A stretch of 64,000 nucleotides of DNA from Bacillota bacterium (GTDB lineage Bacteria; Bacillota; Clostridia; Christensenellales; SZUA-584), in assembly GCA_023459495.1 (NCBI GenBank), contig JAEWTL010000037.1, positions 13,287 through 77,286 on the forward strand. Reading direction: 5' to 3'. Below, one piece after another: positions 28,327 through 37,241 of this stretch (position 1 is the stretch's first letter; the number at the start of each line of letters is the position of its first letter). A program made the position numbers and the translations under genes. Under the pieces are notes generated by a model that searched no databases, was not told the DNA's origin, and saw nothing but the letters and a program-made list of their open reading frames with translations.

Positions 28327-29853
28327 TTGGATTATATTGAGTTATTGCACATAACCAAAACATTTTACGGAGTAAAGGCGCTTGATGATGTGAGCCTTTC
28401 CTTTCGCAGAGGAGAGGTGCATGCTGTCGTAGGAGAAAATGGCGCAGGCAAATCGACAATAATGAAGATTTTAGGGGGTCTTTATTTTGCGGACAGCGGC
28501 GAAATTTATATTGATGGAACACGCCGACACATCAATTCTGTATCCGATGCCGTAAAAAACGGTGTTGGCGTGGTATATCAGGAACTGCATCTGATGCCGG
28601 AGTTGACCGTGGCTGAGAATATATATCTGCACGATCTCCCGGCCAAAGGCGCATTTCTGGATAAAAAGACGATGAATAAGAAGGCGCAAGCCCTTTTAGA
28701 CGGCATGCAGGTTGATATCAAAGCCACCGATCCTATCGGCCTTCTTTCTGTATCGCAGCAGCAGATGGTGGAGATTGCAAAAGCCCTCTCTCACGACTCC
28801 GACGTAGTAATCATGGACGAACCCACCGCCGCGCTCAACGTGAAGGAGGTGGAGGCGCTTTACAATATCGTGCGCAAACTGAAAGCACTGGGCAAAACGG
28901 TGATCTACATTTCCCACCGGTTGAAGGAAATCTTCGACATCAGCGACCGGGTCAGCGTTCTGCGTGACGGCCACTATATCGCTACCTGTGAAACAAAGGA
29001 TATTACTCAGGATAAACTGGTGGCGATGATGGTCGGACGGGAAATCTCGCAATACTTCACAACCGCCGAGCACCCATACGGAGAAACGATTCTCGAAGTG
29101 CGGAATCTTTCGAAGGAAGGAATGTTCTCGGATATCTCCTTTGAACTGCATAAGGGTGAAATTCTGGGCTTTGCGGGTTTGATGGGCTGCTTCCGGGAGG
29201 AAATCGTTAAGTCCCTCTACGGGCTGGTTCGCCCGGACAGTGGTGAGGTCATCCTGGACGGCGAAACCGTTATGAACGCCAAAAGGAATGTCAACGCACT
29301 GGCCACGCCGCTCAAGGCGATTAAGCATGGCATCGGCTACGTGACGGAGGACCGGAAGAGTGCCGGCATATTCGCTTTGATGACCGTGCGAGAGAATATC
29401 ACCATCAGCATTCTCCGAAAACTTTCCAAGCTGGGGATCATCCGATCCTCCGCAGAGCAGGAACTGCTGGAGCTTTATACTGAAAAGATGAATATGAAGT
29501 ACAGCCGGTACTACCAGCGCATCAACAGTCTTTCCGGTGGCAATCAGCAGAAATTTCTGCTGGCGCGTACGCTGGTGACCAACTGCCGGGTGCTCATTAT
29601 GCTGGAACCTACCCGTGGTATCGACGTAGGTGCCAAGGCAGAGATCTATGCCCTTCTGGAGGATCTCGCTAAAAACGGTATGGCGATTATCATTGTTTCC
29701 TCCGAGCTGCCGGAGATCATGGGGAATTGTCATCGCACACTCGTCGTCTTTCAGGGTAAGCTGACCGGCGACATTCCAAAAAGCGAGTTTGACGAAACGA
29801 TGATCATGCAATGCGCTACCGGTAATAAGACGATGGTTTGGGGGGCGATTTAA
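28327..29853 (+). CDS. sugar ABC transporter ATP-binding protein (CUT2, RhaT/RbsA type)
   Basis: 508 aa, TTG start with AGGAGGTG 7 nt upstream. Two fused nucleotide-binding domains. NBD1 is complete: Walker A GENGAGKST, signature SVSQQQMVEIAKAL, Walker B VIMDEPTAAL. NBD2 has the signature LSGGNQQKFLLARTL, but its Walker A region reads GLMGCFREEI and its Walker B reads LIMLEPTRGID, with Leu where Asp is usual. A degenerate second site is normal in this family, but loss of the Walker B Asp is more unusual. Powers uptake through the two permeases that follow. Confidence 0.93.
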   Translation: MDYIELLHITKTFYGVKALDDVSLSFRRGEVHAVVGENGAGKSTIMKILGGLYFADSGEIYIDGTRRHINSVSDAVKNGVGVVYQELHLMPELTVAENIYLHDLPAKGAFLDKKTMNKKAQALLDGMQVDIKATDPIGLLSVSQQQMVEIAKALSHDSDVVIMDEPTAALNVKEVEALYNIVRKLKALGKTVIYISHRLKEIFDISDRVSVLRDGHYIATCETKDITQDKLVAMMVGREISQYFTTAEHPYGETILEVRNLSKEGMFSDISFELHKGEILGFAGLMGCFREEIVKSLYGLVRPDSGEVILDGETVMNAKRNVNALATPLKAIKHGIGYVTEDRKSAGIFALMTVRENITISILRKLSKLGIIRSSAEQELLELYTEKMNMKYSRYYQRINSLSGGNQQKFLLARTLVTNCRVLIMLEPTRGIDVGAKAEIYALLEDLAKNGMAIIIVSSELPEIMGNCHRTLVVFQGKLTGDIPKSEFDETMIMQCATGNKTMVWGAI

Positions 29854-30828
29854 ATGAAACACAACCGGGCTAAAAGATTCTGGATATTTTGGGATAGGTT
29901 CGGCGTAGTGATCATCTTTATATTTGTGGCGGCTATTTTTGCCTCTATTGACGGCAGGGTCATCCAGCTGGCGCAGCTGGTCAGTGTGCTGAATCGTTCC
30001 TCATGGGTAGCGGTTGCCGCTGCAGGTATGACCTTTGCCATCTGTTCGGGAGGCTTTGACCTTTCCGTTGGCTCCATAATGTCGCTGAGCGGCTGCGTTC
30101 TTGCCAGACTGATTATGGATAACGGACTGCCGGCATGGCTCGCCGTATTGGTAACGCTGGCAATTGCGACCTGCTGCGGTTTGATGAACGGACTGCTGAT
30201 CACCAAACTGAAGATACAACCCTTTGTGGCTACGCTGGCTACCATGTTGATATTTGACGGAGTTACCCAAACCTACACCAAAAATATCGGTACCTTCATT
30301 AAGACGGACCAGTACCAGCAGCTTGAATGGTTGGGAAGGGGCGAAATTCTGGGTATTCCAACAAAGATCATCGTAGTTGTGATCGTATTTATTCTGGCGC
30401 TGATACTTTATCGAAACACAAAGTTCGGAATTAAGGTCCGTGCTGTAGGTTCCAACGAGCTGTCGGCGCGTACGTCAGGTATAAAAGCGGACCTTACACT
30501 GATGATGGTGTATGTGCTTACTGCGGTAACCGCCGCGATGGCGGCGATTCTGTATACATCGACGGTGCAGTCTGCTTCACCGGACGCGGGAGATGGGTTC
30601 GAACTCGATGCCATTACTGCCGTTGTACTGGGAGGTTCGGCGCTTTCAGGCGGTAAAGGAAATCTAATCGGCACGCTGGTCGGCGCTATCCTTGTGGCCT
30701 TTGTGAAGATGTGTCTGAATTTCCTCGGGGCACATGAAGCGCTGCACGTAATCGTAACCGGCGCAGTATTACTGCTGGCGTTGTCGATCAGCGGTATCAG
30801 GATGATAACACAGCGGGAGGAGAAATAA
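29854..30828 (+). CDS. sugar ABC transporter permease (CUT2, RhaP-like)
   Basis: 324 aa, starting immediately after the ATPase stop. Eight to ten membrane helices of the RbsC fold, with AAAGMTFAICSGGFDLSVGS, the conserved AVGSNELSARTSGIKAD loop and VVLGGSALSGGKGN near the C-terminus. It forms half of the channel for a deoxy- or pentose sugar, rhamnose being the best guess from the binding protein and ATPase. Confidence 0.92.
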   Translation: MKHNRAKRFWIFWDRFGVVIIFIFVAAIFASIDGRVIQLAQLVSVLNRSSWVAVAAAGMTFAICSGGFDLSVGSIMSLSGCVLARLIMDNGLPAWLAVLVTLAIATCCGLMNGLLITKLKIQPFVATLATMLIFDGVTQTYTKNIGTFIKTDQYQQLEWLGRGEILGIPTKIIVVVIVFILALILYRNTKFGIKVRAVGSNELSARTSGIKADLTLMMVYVLTAVTAAMAAILYTSTVQSASPDAGDGFELDAITAVVLGGSALSGGKGNLIGTLVGAILVAFVKMCLNFLGAHEALHVIVTGAVLLLALSISGIRMITQREEK

Positions 30829-30829
30829 C

Positions 30830-31939
30830 ATGGAGAAGCTTTCAATAAAAAAGAAAAGCACAGGCTTCCATATCAATATAAGCGACCATACCATCGTATT
30901 GGCGTTGGCTATATTCTGGCTGATCCTGCTTTGTACCAATCAGGCTTTTGGGAAGTTTTCGATATATTCCACGATCATTAAAGAGGCTTCCATATATGCG
31001 GTCTGCGGTGTAGGAATGACGTTTGCCATTATTTCCGGCGACTTTGACCTTTCCGTAGCCTCCCAGATTGCACTCTCGTCTGTCGTATTTACCGCCATCG
31101 TCAATAAAATTATACCGCAGAATCCCGGGTTGGGGATCATACTCTCCTGCCTGGTCATTATTGCACTCGGCATGTCCATGGGGTTGGTCAATGGTCTGCT
31201 GATTGCGCGGATGCGCATACCGGCTTTTATCACCACGCTGGCGATGCAGAACGTATACAGGGGTCTGGCACAGCTTGTAAACGATACCCCTGTGCCAATC
31301 GCTACGATGGGGAAGGGGTATCTTGCGTTTACCTCCGGAACAGGAGAAGCGGTAAAATGGACGGTAGGTGGCAGTGACCTGTTCTATGGTAAAGGTTTCG
31401 CCTTTACCAAAATCTTGGGGCTTCCATTATTCTTTTATATCATGGTTGTTATTGTTATCATTGGGACTATCATATTGCGAAAAACAAAGCTGGGGCGTGA
31501 CATACTTGCCATTGGCAATTCGAAGGATGCCGCGCGCATTGCAGGCATCAATGTCCCCAGAACGCAAACGGTTATATTTGTACTCGTAGGACTATTTACC
31601 TCGCTGACTGCTCTGATGATGACGGCCAATCAGGGCTCTTCAAACTACGGCGTCCCCACTGGAACGGAATTCACCGTAATATCCGCTGTAGTGCTGGGCG
31701 GCACTGCGCTGGTGGGCGGCAAGGGAAGCATCTTTAATACCGCGGTGGCGTCGATCTTCATAGCGACAATCGCGACGGCGTTGACTACGTTTGGCATTGA
31801 CAATAACACACACGGCATATTCAGGGGATTTATTCTGATATTCGCGTTTTCTATTAATACAATACGCGTATTCTTCTACGATGCTTCCGTAAAACGGCGG
31901 GCAAGGAACAAGAGTAAGGAACAAATCGAGCAGGCCTGA
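30830..31939 (+). CDS. sugar ABC transporter permease (CUT2, RhaQ-like)
   Basis: 369 aa with GGGAGGAGAAATAAC upstream. RbsC-type membrane fold: GVGMTFAIISGDFDLSVAS, AIGNSKDAARIAGINV and VVLGGTALVGGKGS. Second half of the channel. The two permeases and one double-NBD ATPase match the layout of RhaSTPQ-type importers, with the RhaS-like gene separated by a promoter region. Confidence 0.92.
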   Translation: MEKLSIKKKSTGFHINISDHTIVLALAIFWLILLCTNQAFGKFSIYSTIIKEASIYAVCGVGMTFAIISGDFDLSVASQIALSSVVFTAIVNKIIPQNPGLGIILSCLVIIALGMSMGLVNGLLIARMRIPAFITTLAMQNVYRGLAQLVNDTPVPIATMGKGYLAFTSGTGEAVKWTVGGSDLFYGKGFAFTKILGLPLFFYIMVVIVIIGTIILRKTKLGRDILAIGNSKDAARIAGINVPRTQTVIFVLVGLFTSLTALMMTANQGSSNYGVPTGTEFTVISAVVLGGTALVGGKGSIFNTAVASIFIATIATALTTFGIDNNTHGIFRGFILIFAFSINTIRVFFYDASVKRRARNKSKEQIEQA

Positions 31940-31960
31940 AAAGGGTCAGTTGCCCATACA

Positions 31961-31993
31961 AACAAGGTGCGCTTCCGCGTGAAGGTACCTTGT
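31961..31993 (+). terminator. terminator of the rhamnose-type importer operon
   Basis: AACAAGGT / ACCTTGTT outer stem with inner GC pairs, followed by TTTTTT. Confidence 0.8.
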
Positions 31994-32130
31994 TTTTTAT
32001 TGAATATAATCCTACGATTCAAAACAATGTCCGATGGAAGAAAAGTGAACCTGATATTAAAATGAATTCATAAAGACAACAAAGCGATTAGTTTCAATTT
32101 CCATAAAAAATCAAAATGGAGGTTAAAGTA

Positions 32131-33171
32131 GTGAAGAAAGTTCTTTGTGTTCTGTGCTCGGTATTTCTGCTGTTGGGTTTAGCCGCTTGTTCGACGCCTG
32201 AGGGATCTTCGGATCAGTCCGCTTCGGCACCGGAAGTTTCCGCTCCGGAGACATCTGAGGCTGCTCCGGTTACGGAAGAAGGTGGCTATACCTTTGGCTG
32301 GTCCGTTTATGACCTTTCCAACCCCTTCTTCGTTCCGATGGATCAGGGCGTGCAGGATAAATGCGCCGAACTCGGTATCACGCTGCTGCCCACGCACGAT
32401 GAAAAGAGCGATGCTACCGAAATGATCACGGGCGTAACCGCTCTGATCGAACAGGGAATCAACGCATTGGTGATTTCCCCCTATAGCCCTGAATCCATGA
32501 GCACCGTTATGGCTCTGGCTGATGAAGCCGGCATCCCGGTTGTGGTTGTGGATATCGGAACGGGCGGAGCATCTGTGGATGCGTTTATCCGGTCTGACAT
32601 GTATGGCGGTGGCAAGCTGGCGGGCGATTACTTCCTTCAGCTGATGAGTGACGGCACTTATCCGGATATCACCAGCAAGAACGTCGCGATCATTAAGTGC
32701 GAAACGTCCGCTACATATGCCATCACCCGTGGCGAAGGCTTTAAGGATGTTGTAACTCCGGCTGGCTACTCCGTGGTGGATGAGCAGCACGGCAACTCCA
32801 ACAAGGATGAAGCCTATACGATCATGGTGGATTACCTTGCTCAGTACGGCGATGATCTGGCAGCCGTGTTCTGCGAGAACGATCAGATGGCACTGGGCGC
32901 TGCTGCGGCGATCGACGAAGCTGAAAAGACCGGCAAGATTCTGGTGTTCGGTTTCGACGGCAACGACGATGCTGTAGCCGCTATCAAGGAAGGTTCCATG
33001 GCTGGTACGGTCGCTCAGGATCCGTATGGCATGGGCCAGCTGGGTGTAGAGCTTGCGTACAAGCTTTGCAACGGCGAGACGTTGACTGAAGATGAACTGG
33101 ATGCTGATGGCAACAAGGTGTTCCTGGCGCCTGTGAAGATGATCGGAAACACTGGCGAGGCGATTGGTTAA
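32131..33171 (+). CDS. ribose-type sugar-binding lipoprotein (extra binding protein)
   Basis: 346 aa. GTG start at 32131: the earlier ATG at 32116 sits on the ribosome binding site GGAGGT. Lipobox LAAC near residue 20, then a Ser/Ala/Glu linker. The mature domain is of the RbsB type (GWSVYDLSNPFFVPMDQGVQ, AAVFCENDQMALGAAAAI, LVFGFDGNDDAVAAI). It stands alone between terminators, so it must use permeases encoded elsewhere. A decapitated copy of its last codons and downstream terminator recurs at 42.5 kb. Confidence 0.9.
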   Translation: MKKVLCVLCSVFLLLGLAACSTPEGSSDQSASAPEVSAPETSEAAPVTEEGGYTFGWSVYDLSNPFFVPMDQGVQDKCAELGITLLPTHDEKSDATEMITGVTALIEQGINALVISPYSPESMSTVMALADEAGIPVVVVDIGTGGASVDAFIRSDMYGGGKLAGDYFLQLMSDGTYPDITSKNVAIIKCETSATYAITRGEGFKDVVTPAGYSVVDEQHGNSNKDEAYTIMVDYLAQYGDDLAAVFCENDQMALGAAAAIDEAEKTGKILVFGFDGNDDAVAAIKEGSMAGTVAQDPYGMGQLGVELAYKLCNGETLTEDELDADGNKVFLAPVKMIGNTGEAIG

Positions 33172-33379
33172 TACGGAAAGGGTAGTGACAGAGCGACCTC
33201 ACCGCTCTGTCACTTTTTACTCACTGAAAACTTATGACCTATAGACCATCATAGCTGTTTGTTTTCCTCCTGATTGTTTGCACTCTTTGCCTGCACTGGC
33301 GGAGAGTGCAAACAAAGTCTAAGCCTATTGAATAATTCTTCTGTAGTTCGAACATATTCAAAGCATACAAAGCGACCTT
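33152..33379 (+). repeat. long imperfect direct repeat, copy 1 (gene tail, terminator, hairpin)
   Basis: Covers the last codons of the binding-protein gene, its terminator, a second 11-bp hairpin (GTTTGCACTCT / AGAGTGCAAAC at 33276-33313) and a conserved tail ending AAGCGACCTT. A closely similar copy lies at 42502-42730. Confidence 0.85.
33184..33214 (+). terminator. terminator of the extra binding-protein gene
   Basis: AGTGACAGAGCG / CGCTCTGTCACT, 12 bp perfect, followed by TTTT. Confidence 0.9.
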
Positions 33380-33516
33380 CAAGAGCATGTGGGAATAAAA
33401 CACCTCCGAAAGTTCCTGCTTGAGAACGTTGAGGCTTTTTATACTAGTTTTGTGTGAATATTTATTATTTTTTCGCGATAAATCTACAGGGTCAGTAAAT
33501 AAAAAAGTAAATTGAA

Positions 33517-33555
33517 TGTAGGATTATTTATTAATTTTTGTAGGATTATTTATTA
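33517..33555. repeat. two 17-bp AT-rich direct repeats
   Basis: TGTAGGATTATTTATTA at 33517-33533 and again at 33539-33555, spacing 22 bp (two helical turns), immediately left of the 36-bp repeat. Could be a protein binding array. Confidence 0.5.
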
Positions 33556-33565
33556 TTCTTAAACA

Positions 33566-33601
33566 ATTGCTGTGAAATGATAATAAGAAACCACATGGAA
33601 T
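33566..33601 (+). repeat. 36-bp direct repeat, copy 2
   Basis: Identical over 36 bp and co-oriented with 14123-14158, which lies next to the serine recombinase gene 19.4 kb away. Here no recombinase gene is adjacent. Confidence 0.6.
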
Positions 33602-33758
33602 GATTTAAGGTAGTGATATGATGTTGATAGATAGGGGGCAAATATACCATTAGAAAAACAAAGAAAACACTTGATAGGGGGGGACATATATCTTTATCGA
33701 GTGGGAGAATAGGCAATCCCCCCCCGAAAGCCCCCGTCAAGGAATGTTCGGGGTCTTT

Positions 33759-34442
33759 TTATACCTGCTTATCAAATTTAGATTCGTCGAGGGATGACGC
33801 GACTTCCTGCATAGGGATTATGATATTCTGGTGCAGGAAGGATTTTGAAAGTGCAGTATCCTTAGCAGTTAAGGCATTAATAATATTGACGTGTGTCTCA
33901 TAGATTTGTTCTCCGCGCTTAAGAAAACATTCTTTCTTATCTGTTAATGCACGCAGATTGGCCAAGGGCATCATTTCTGTCAGCTCGAGCAACCGATGCA
34001 TCTTACTGTCAATAATGATTTGTCGGTGAAAATCATTGTCGAGGTGAATACTCTCATAACATGCCTCTCCAATGCCGTTCAGAGAGGCATGAAAAGCATT
34101 GTTGATTCTATGGAGGGTGTCCACTGCCTCCGTGCTAATGCCGATTTCACAGATGCGTTCGACCGCAAGCGACTCAAGAGCAAATCGAATAAGAGAATAT
34201 TCAAAGTTATCCTCGTTGCTGATCTGGCGCACATAAACACCCTTGCGGGGGTTGATGGTCACAAGGCCGATTTTCTCTAAATTCAGGAATGCTTCGCGAA
34301 CAGGGGAAATACTGACGCCAAGTTCGTCGGCAATTGTATTATACAGCAACCGGTCATTGGAGCTGTAATTGCCTGCTACAATACGTTCTTTTAAGGTCTC
34401 AAAGACCTGTTCGCTGCATGTTTTGTTTACTCGTACATCCAT
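33759..34442 (-). CDS. GntR-family regulator, FadR/FCD subfamily
   Basis: 227 aa. N-terminal winged helix (about 1-75: VFETLKERIVAGNYSSNDRL, IADELGVSISPVREAFLNLE). The C-terminal all-helical FCD effector domain contains Asp and His residues in DNDFHRQI and ETHVN that usually bind a metal next to a small acid or sugar-acid ligand. It diverges from the second CUT2 importer; a 22-bp palindrome overlapping that operon's -35 box is a likely binding site. Confidence 0.92.
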   Translation of the reverse strand: MDVRVNKTCSEQVFETLKERIVAGNYSSNDRLLYNTIADELGVSISPVREAFLNLEKIGLVTINPRKGVYVRQISNEDNFEYSLIRFALESLAVERICEIGISTEAVDTLHRINNAFHASLNGIGEACYESIHLDNDFHRQIIIDSKMHRLLELTEMMPLANLRALTDKKECFLKRGEQIYETHVNIINALTAKDTALSKSFLHQNIIIPMQEVASSLDESKFDKQV

Positions 34443-34503
34443 TTCACTCTATATTATAATAATCTATTCCAAATATCAATATGCTATAATAAATTTAATA
34501 TAT

Positions 34504-34525
34504 AATATATTTTCGAAAATATATT
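34504..34525. promoter_or_regulatory. 22-bp perfect palindrome, probable GntR operator
   Basis: Centre TATTTTCGAAAATA, symmetric over 22 bp. Its right end overlaps the -35 box of the importer promoter, so a bound repressor would exclude RNA polymerase. Confidence 0.55.
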
Positions 34526-34552
34526 GACGAAAAGAAATCACCATAGTAATAT
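34524..34552 (+). promoter_or_regulatory. sigma-70 promoter of the second CUT2 operon
   Basis: TTGACG (34524-34529), 17-nt spacer, TAATAT (34547-34552). Near-consensus; transcription would run into the ATPase gene at 34684. Confidence 0.65.
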
Positions 34553-34683
34553 ATGCGTGTCAGATGAAAGACAATCAAATATAACCTTACAATTGCCGAT
34601 CTGTAGAAATAATTTAACCAGTATGATAGTGAAACATAATGTTTCGGATCAGTATGATGTAATTCCTTGTGAGGAGGCTGCCT

Positions 34684-36189
34684 ATGGAAAAAATTCTTGA
34701 ATTCAAGGGAATCACCAAAACCTTTCCGGGCGTAAAGGCACTTGACAATATCAATCTGGATTTGTACCCGGGTGAGGTCCACGTAATTCTCGGCGAAAAC
34801 GGCGCTGGGAAGTCCACGCTGATGAAGGTGCTATCCGGCGCATATACGCCGGACTCGGGAGAGATTATCTACAGCGGACAGCGGTTGGAGAAGAACAGCC
34901 CGGTCATATCGGAAATGGCCGGTATCCGCATGATTTATCAGGAACTGAACCTGATCCCGGAGCTTTCCATACAGGACAACTTATTTTTGGGTCATGAGCT
35001 GCGCAAAGGTATTTTCAGCGACCGCAAGGAGATGTACAAGCGTACTAAGGCGCTGCTGGAGAGTCTAAACATTAACGCAAACCCTAGGGAGCTTGTAAAA
35101 GATCTCAGCATTGCGAACCAGCAGATGATCGAAATCGCCCGCGCCCTTTCCAGCGAAGCAAAGGTGCTCGTCTTCGACGAACCCACCAGCTCGCTCACCA
35201 GCGTAGAAATCAAAGACCTGTTCGCTATGATCCGCAAGCTCAAGGAGCGTAGCGTGGGCATGTTCTACATTTCTCACCGCCTTGAGGAGGTCTTTGAGAT
35301 CGGAGACCGGGTAACGATCATGCGAGACGGCATGCACGTGCGCACGGACGACGTTTCCAATATCAAGATGCATCAGATCGTCGAAGGAATCGCAGGCAGA
35401 AAGATTGAAAATCTGTTTCCCCATGTGAGGAAAGAACGGGGTAAGAAGCTGCTTGAGATCAAAAACCTGAATAGCGAATGCTTTACGAATGTTAATATTG
35501 AAGTTTGCGCCGGGGAGATCGTTGGCTTATCGGGACTGGTTGGTGCGGGCCGCAGCGAGGTTGCCCGGGCATGCTTTGGCGTCGATGATTATGTAAGCGG
35601 CGAAGTTCTTGTGGACGGGAAACGGCTGCCCAGAAAGCGAACCGCAAGGGCGGTCGACATGGGCCTCTGTCTTCTGCCGGAGAATAGGAAGGAGGAGGGG
35701 CTGGCGCTTTCCATGAGTGTGAAAGAGAATACGATCATTGCGGCTCTGAGAAAGCTCTTTCCTAAAGGACTGGTAAACGACAGCCTCTCTCGCAGAGAAG
35801 TTGATACATACGTCAAACGGCTCTCGGTGGCAACGCCGTCGATCAATAAGCTCGTTAACTATTTGAGTGGCGGCACGCAACAAAAGGTTGTGGTTGCAAA
35901 ATGGCTGCTCACCCAATCGAAGGTGTTCATCTTCGACGAGCCGACACGCGGTATTGATGTCGGCGCAAAAACCGACATCTATGAGCTGATGGATATGCTG
36001 CTGGAGCAGGGGGCCGCAATCGTTATGATTTCATCCGACCTGCCCGAAGTGCTGGGGATGAGTGACAGAATCTATGTGATGTGCCGGGGGGAAGTCGTGG
36101 GAGAATTCGATGTTTCCGAAGCCAATCAGAACAAGATATTGCAATATGCCTTCGGGCAGCATGAGAACCAGGAGGTGAACCAGGCATGA
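34684..36189 (+). CDS. sugar ABC transporter ATP-binding protein (CUT2)
   Basis: 501 aa from the ATG at 34684; the GTG at 34669 lies on the GAGGAGG ribosome site. Two fused nucleotide-binding domains. NBD1: GENGAGKST, signature SIANQQMIEIARAL, Walker B VFDEPTSSL. NBD2: GLVGAGRSEVARACFG, LSGGTQQKVVVAKWL, IFDEPTRGIDVGAK, here with the usual Asp, unlike the paralogue at 28327. First gene of a GntR-controlled operon with two permeases, a binding protein and metabolic enzymes. Confidence 0.94.
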   Translation: MEKILEFKGITKTFPGVKALDNINLDLYPGEVHVILGENGAGKSTLMKVLSGAYTPDSGEIIYSGQRLEKNSPVISEMAGIRMIYQELNLIPELSIQDNLFLGHELRKGIFSDRKEMYKRTKALLESLNINANPRELVKDLSIANQQMIEIARALSSEAKVLVFDEPTSSLTSVEIKDLFAMIRKLKERSVGMFYISHRLEEVFEIGDRVTIMRDGMHVRTDDVSNIKMHQIVEGIAGRKIENLFPHVRKERGKKLLEIKNLNSECFTNVNIEVCAGEIVGLSGLVGAGRSEVARACFGVDDYVSGEVLVDGKRLPRKRTARAVDMGLCLLPENRKEEGLALSMSVKENTIIAALRKLFPKGLVNDSLSRREVDTYVKRLSVATPSINKLVNYLSGGTQQKVVVAKWLLTQSKVFIFDEPTRGIDVGAKTDIYELMDMLLEQGAAIVMISSDLPEVLGMSDRIYVMCRGEVVGEFDVSEANQNKILQYAFGQHENQEVNQA

Positions 36190-37241
36190 AAATATTGAAA
36201 CGCTTTAAGCTTTCGTCGCTTCCGAATTCTATCTACATCTTCATTATTGTATTTGTTTTCTTTGGCATGACGATCGATAAGTTCTGGTCACCAGCCAATA
36301 TATCCACGCTGCTGCTTCAAGCATCCGTGCTGCTCACCATTGCAATGGGCATGTCGATTGTCATCATGACAGGCGGTATCGACCTGTCGGTCGGCGGCAT
36401 CATTTCCCTGTCTGCGGTGGTAGCAGGCACCATATTGAAGCTGGGCGGGCACTGGATGTTTGCCGTGCTGGGCGCGCTTGCAACCGGAGCCGCGGTCGGC
36501 TTTATAAACGGCATAGTAGTGCAGAAGCTGAAGGTAGACTCCTTCATTGCAACGTTTGGCATGGCAAACATCGCCCAAAGTCTTGCGAACGTTATCTCCG
36601 CAAAACGCACCGTATACTGGGATGCACTTCCGCAGAACGAAATGATCAAAACGCTGTCCGGAGACATCTTCAGCAAACAGCTGGGCTATTACAATCTTGC
36701 GGCTGATGTGATCTCACTTTCGTATATTTCTCTTATCTGTATTGTGGTCATGATCGTAATGAACGTTGCGTTTAAGAAAACGCGTCTCGGGTCTTACGTT
36801 TATGCGATCGGCGCCAACCAGGAAACCGCACGGTTGGCCGGTATCAAAACAAACGCATGGCGAATCGGTGTGTTCATGCTATCCGGGCTGCTGGGCGCGG
36901 TTGCCGGAGTGATGCTCTTGCTTCGTACGCAATCCGTTCAGCCCACGCTGGGTGATGGATTGGAATTCTATGCGGTGGTTGCGGCCGTACTGGGGGGGAA
37001 CGCACTGGAAGGCGGCAAAGGCAGTGTGATGGGTGCGATACTCGGCGCGTTCGTACTGTATTCCATACGGGCCGCGCTGTCCCTCGAAGGTATATCGACG
37101 TTCTGGGTGATGGTGACGATTGGCGGCGTGCTTATCGTCGGCATGATTATCAATGGATTGGTCGATTATTTCGAACGGCAGGCACATTTAAGGGCAAAGG
37201 CGCGGGCTGCGGAATCGGCTGATAAGGGGGGCAATCAATAA
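36186..37241 (+). CDS. sugar ABC transporter permease (CUT2)
   Basis: 351 aa, overlapping the ATPase stop by 4 nt. RbsC fold with IAMGMSIVIMTGGIDLSVGG, FIATFGMANIAQSL, AIGANQETARLAGIKTN and VAAVLGGNALEGGKGS. Half of the importer channel. The substrate is inferred to be rhamnose or a related sugar from the mutarotase at the end of the operon. Confidence 0.93.
   Translation: MKILKRFKLSSLPNSIYIFIIVFVFFGMTIDKFWSPANISTLLLQASVLLTIAMGMSIVIMTGGIDLSVGGIISLSAVVAGTILKLGGHWMFAVLGALATGAAVGFINGIVVQKLKVDSFIATFGMANIAQSLANVISAKRTVYWDALPQNEMIKTLSGDIFSKQLGYYNLAADVISLSYISLICIVVMIVMNVAFKKTRLGSYVYAIGANQETARLAGIKTNAWRIGVFMLSGLLGAVAGVMLLLRTQSVQPTLGDGLEFYAVVAAVLGGNALEGGKGSVMGAILGAFVLYSIRAALSLEGISTFWVMVTIGGVLIVGMIINGLVDYFERQAHLRAKARAAESADKGGNQ

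Larger units (their letters stand above)
33380..33758. other. non-coding gap with repeats and a possible terminator
   Basis: No gene seen. It holds the two 17-bp AT-rich repeats at 33517-33555, the 36-bp repeat at 33566-33601, and a C-rich hairpin with T-run (CCCCCGAA ... TTCGGGG then TCTTTTT) at about 33722-33760, just beyond the end of the GntR gene. Confidence 0.5.

Noticed and set aside
28696..29862. A 388-codon open frame on the - strand
   Set aside because: It is antisense to the importer ATPase, has no family motif, and the + strand frame has full ABC signatures.
14123..33601. CRISPR repeat
   Set aside because: The 36-bp length is CRISPR-like, but there are only two copies, 19.4 kb apart, with no spacers and no cas genes.
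33722..33760. Terminator of the GntR gene
   Set aside because: The C-rich hairpin has its T-run in the + direction, while the GntR gene runs on the - strand; it is noted in the gap entry instead.
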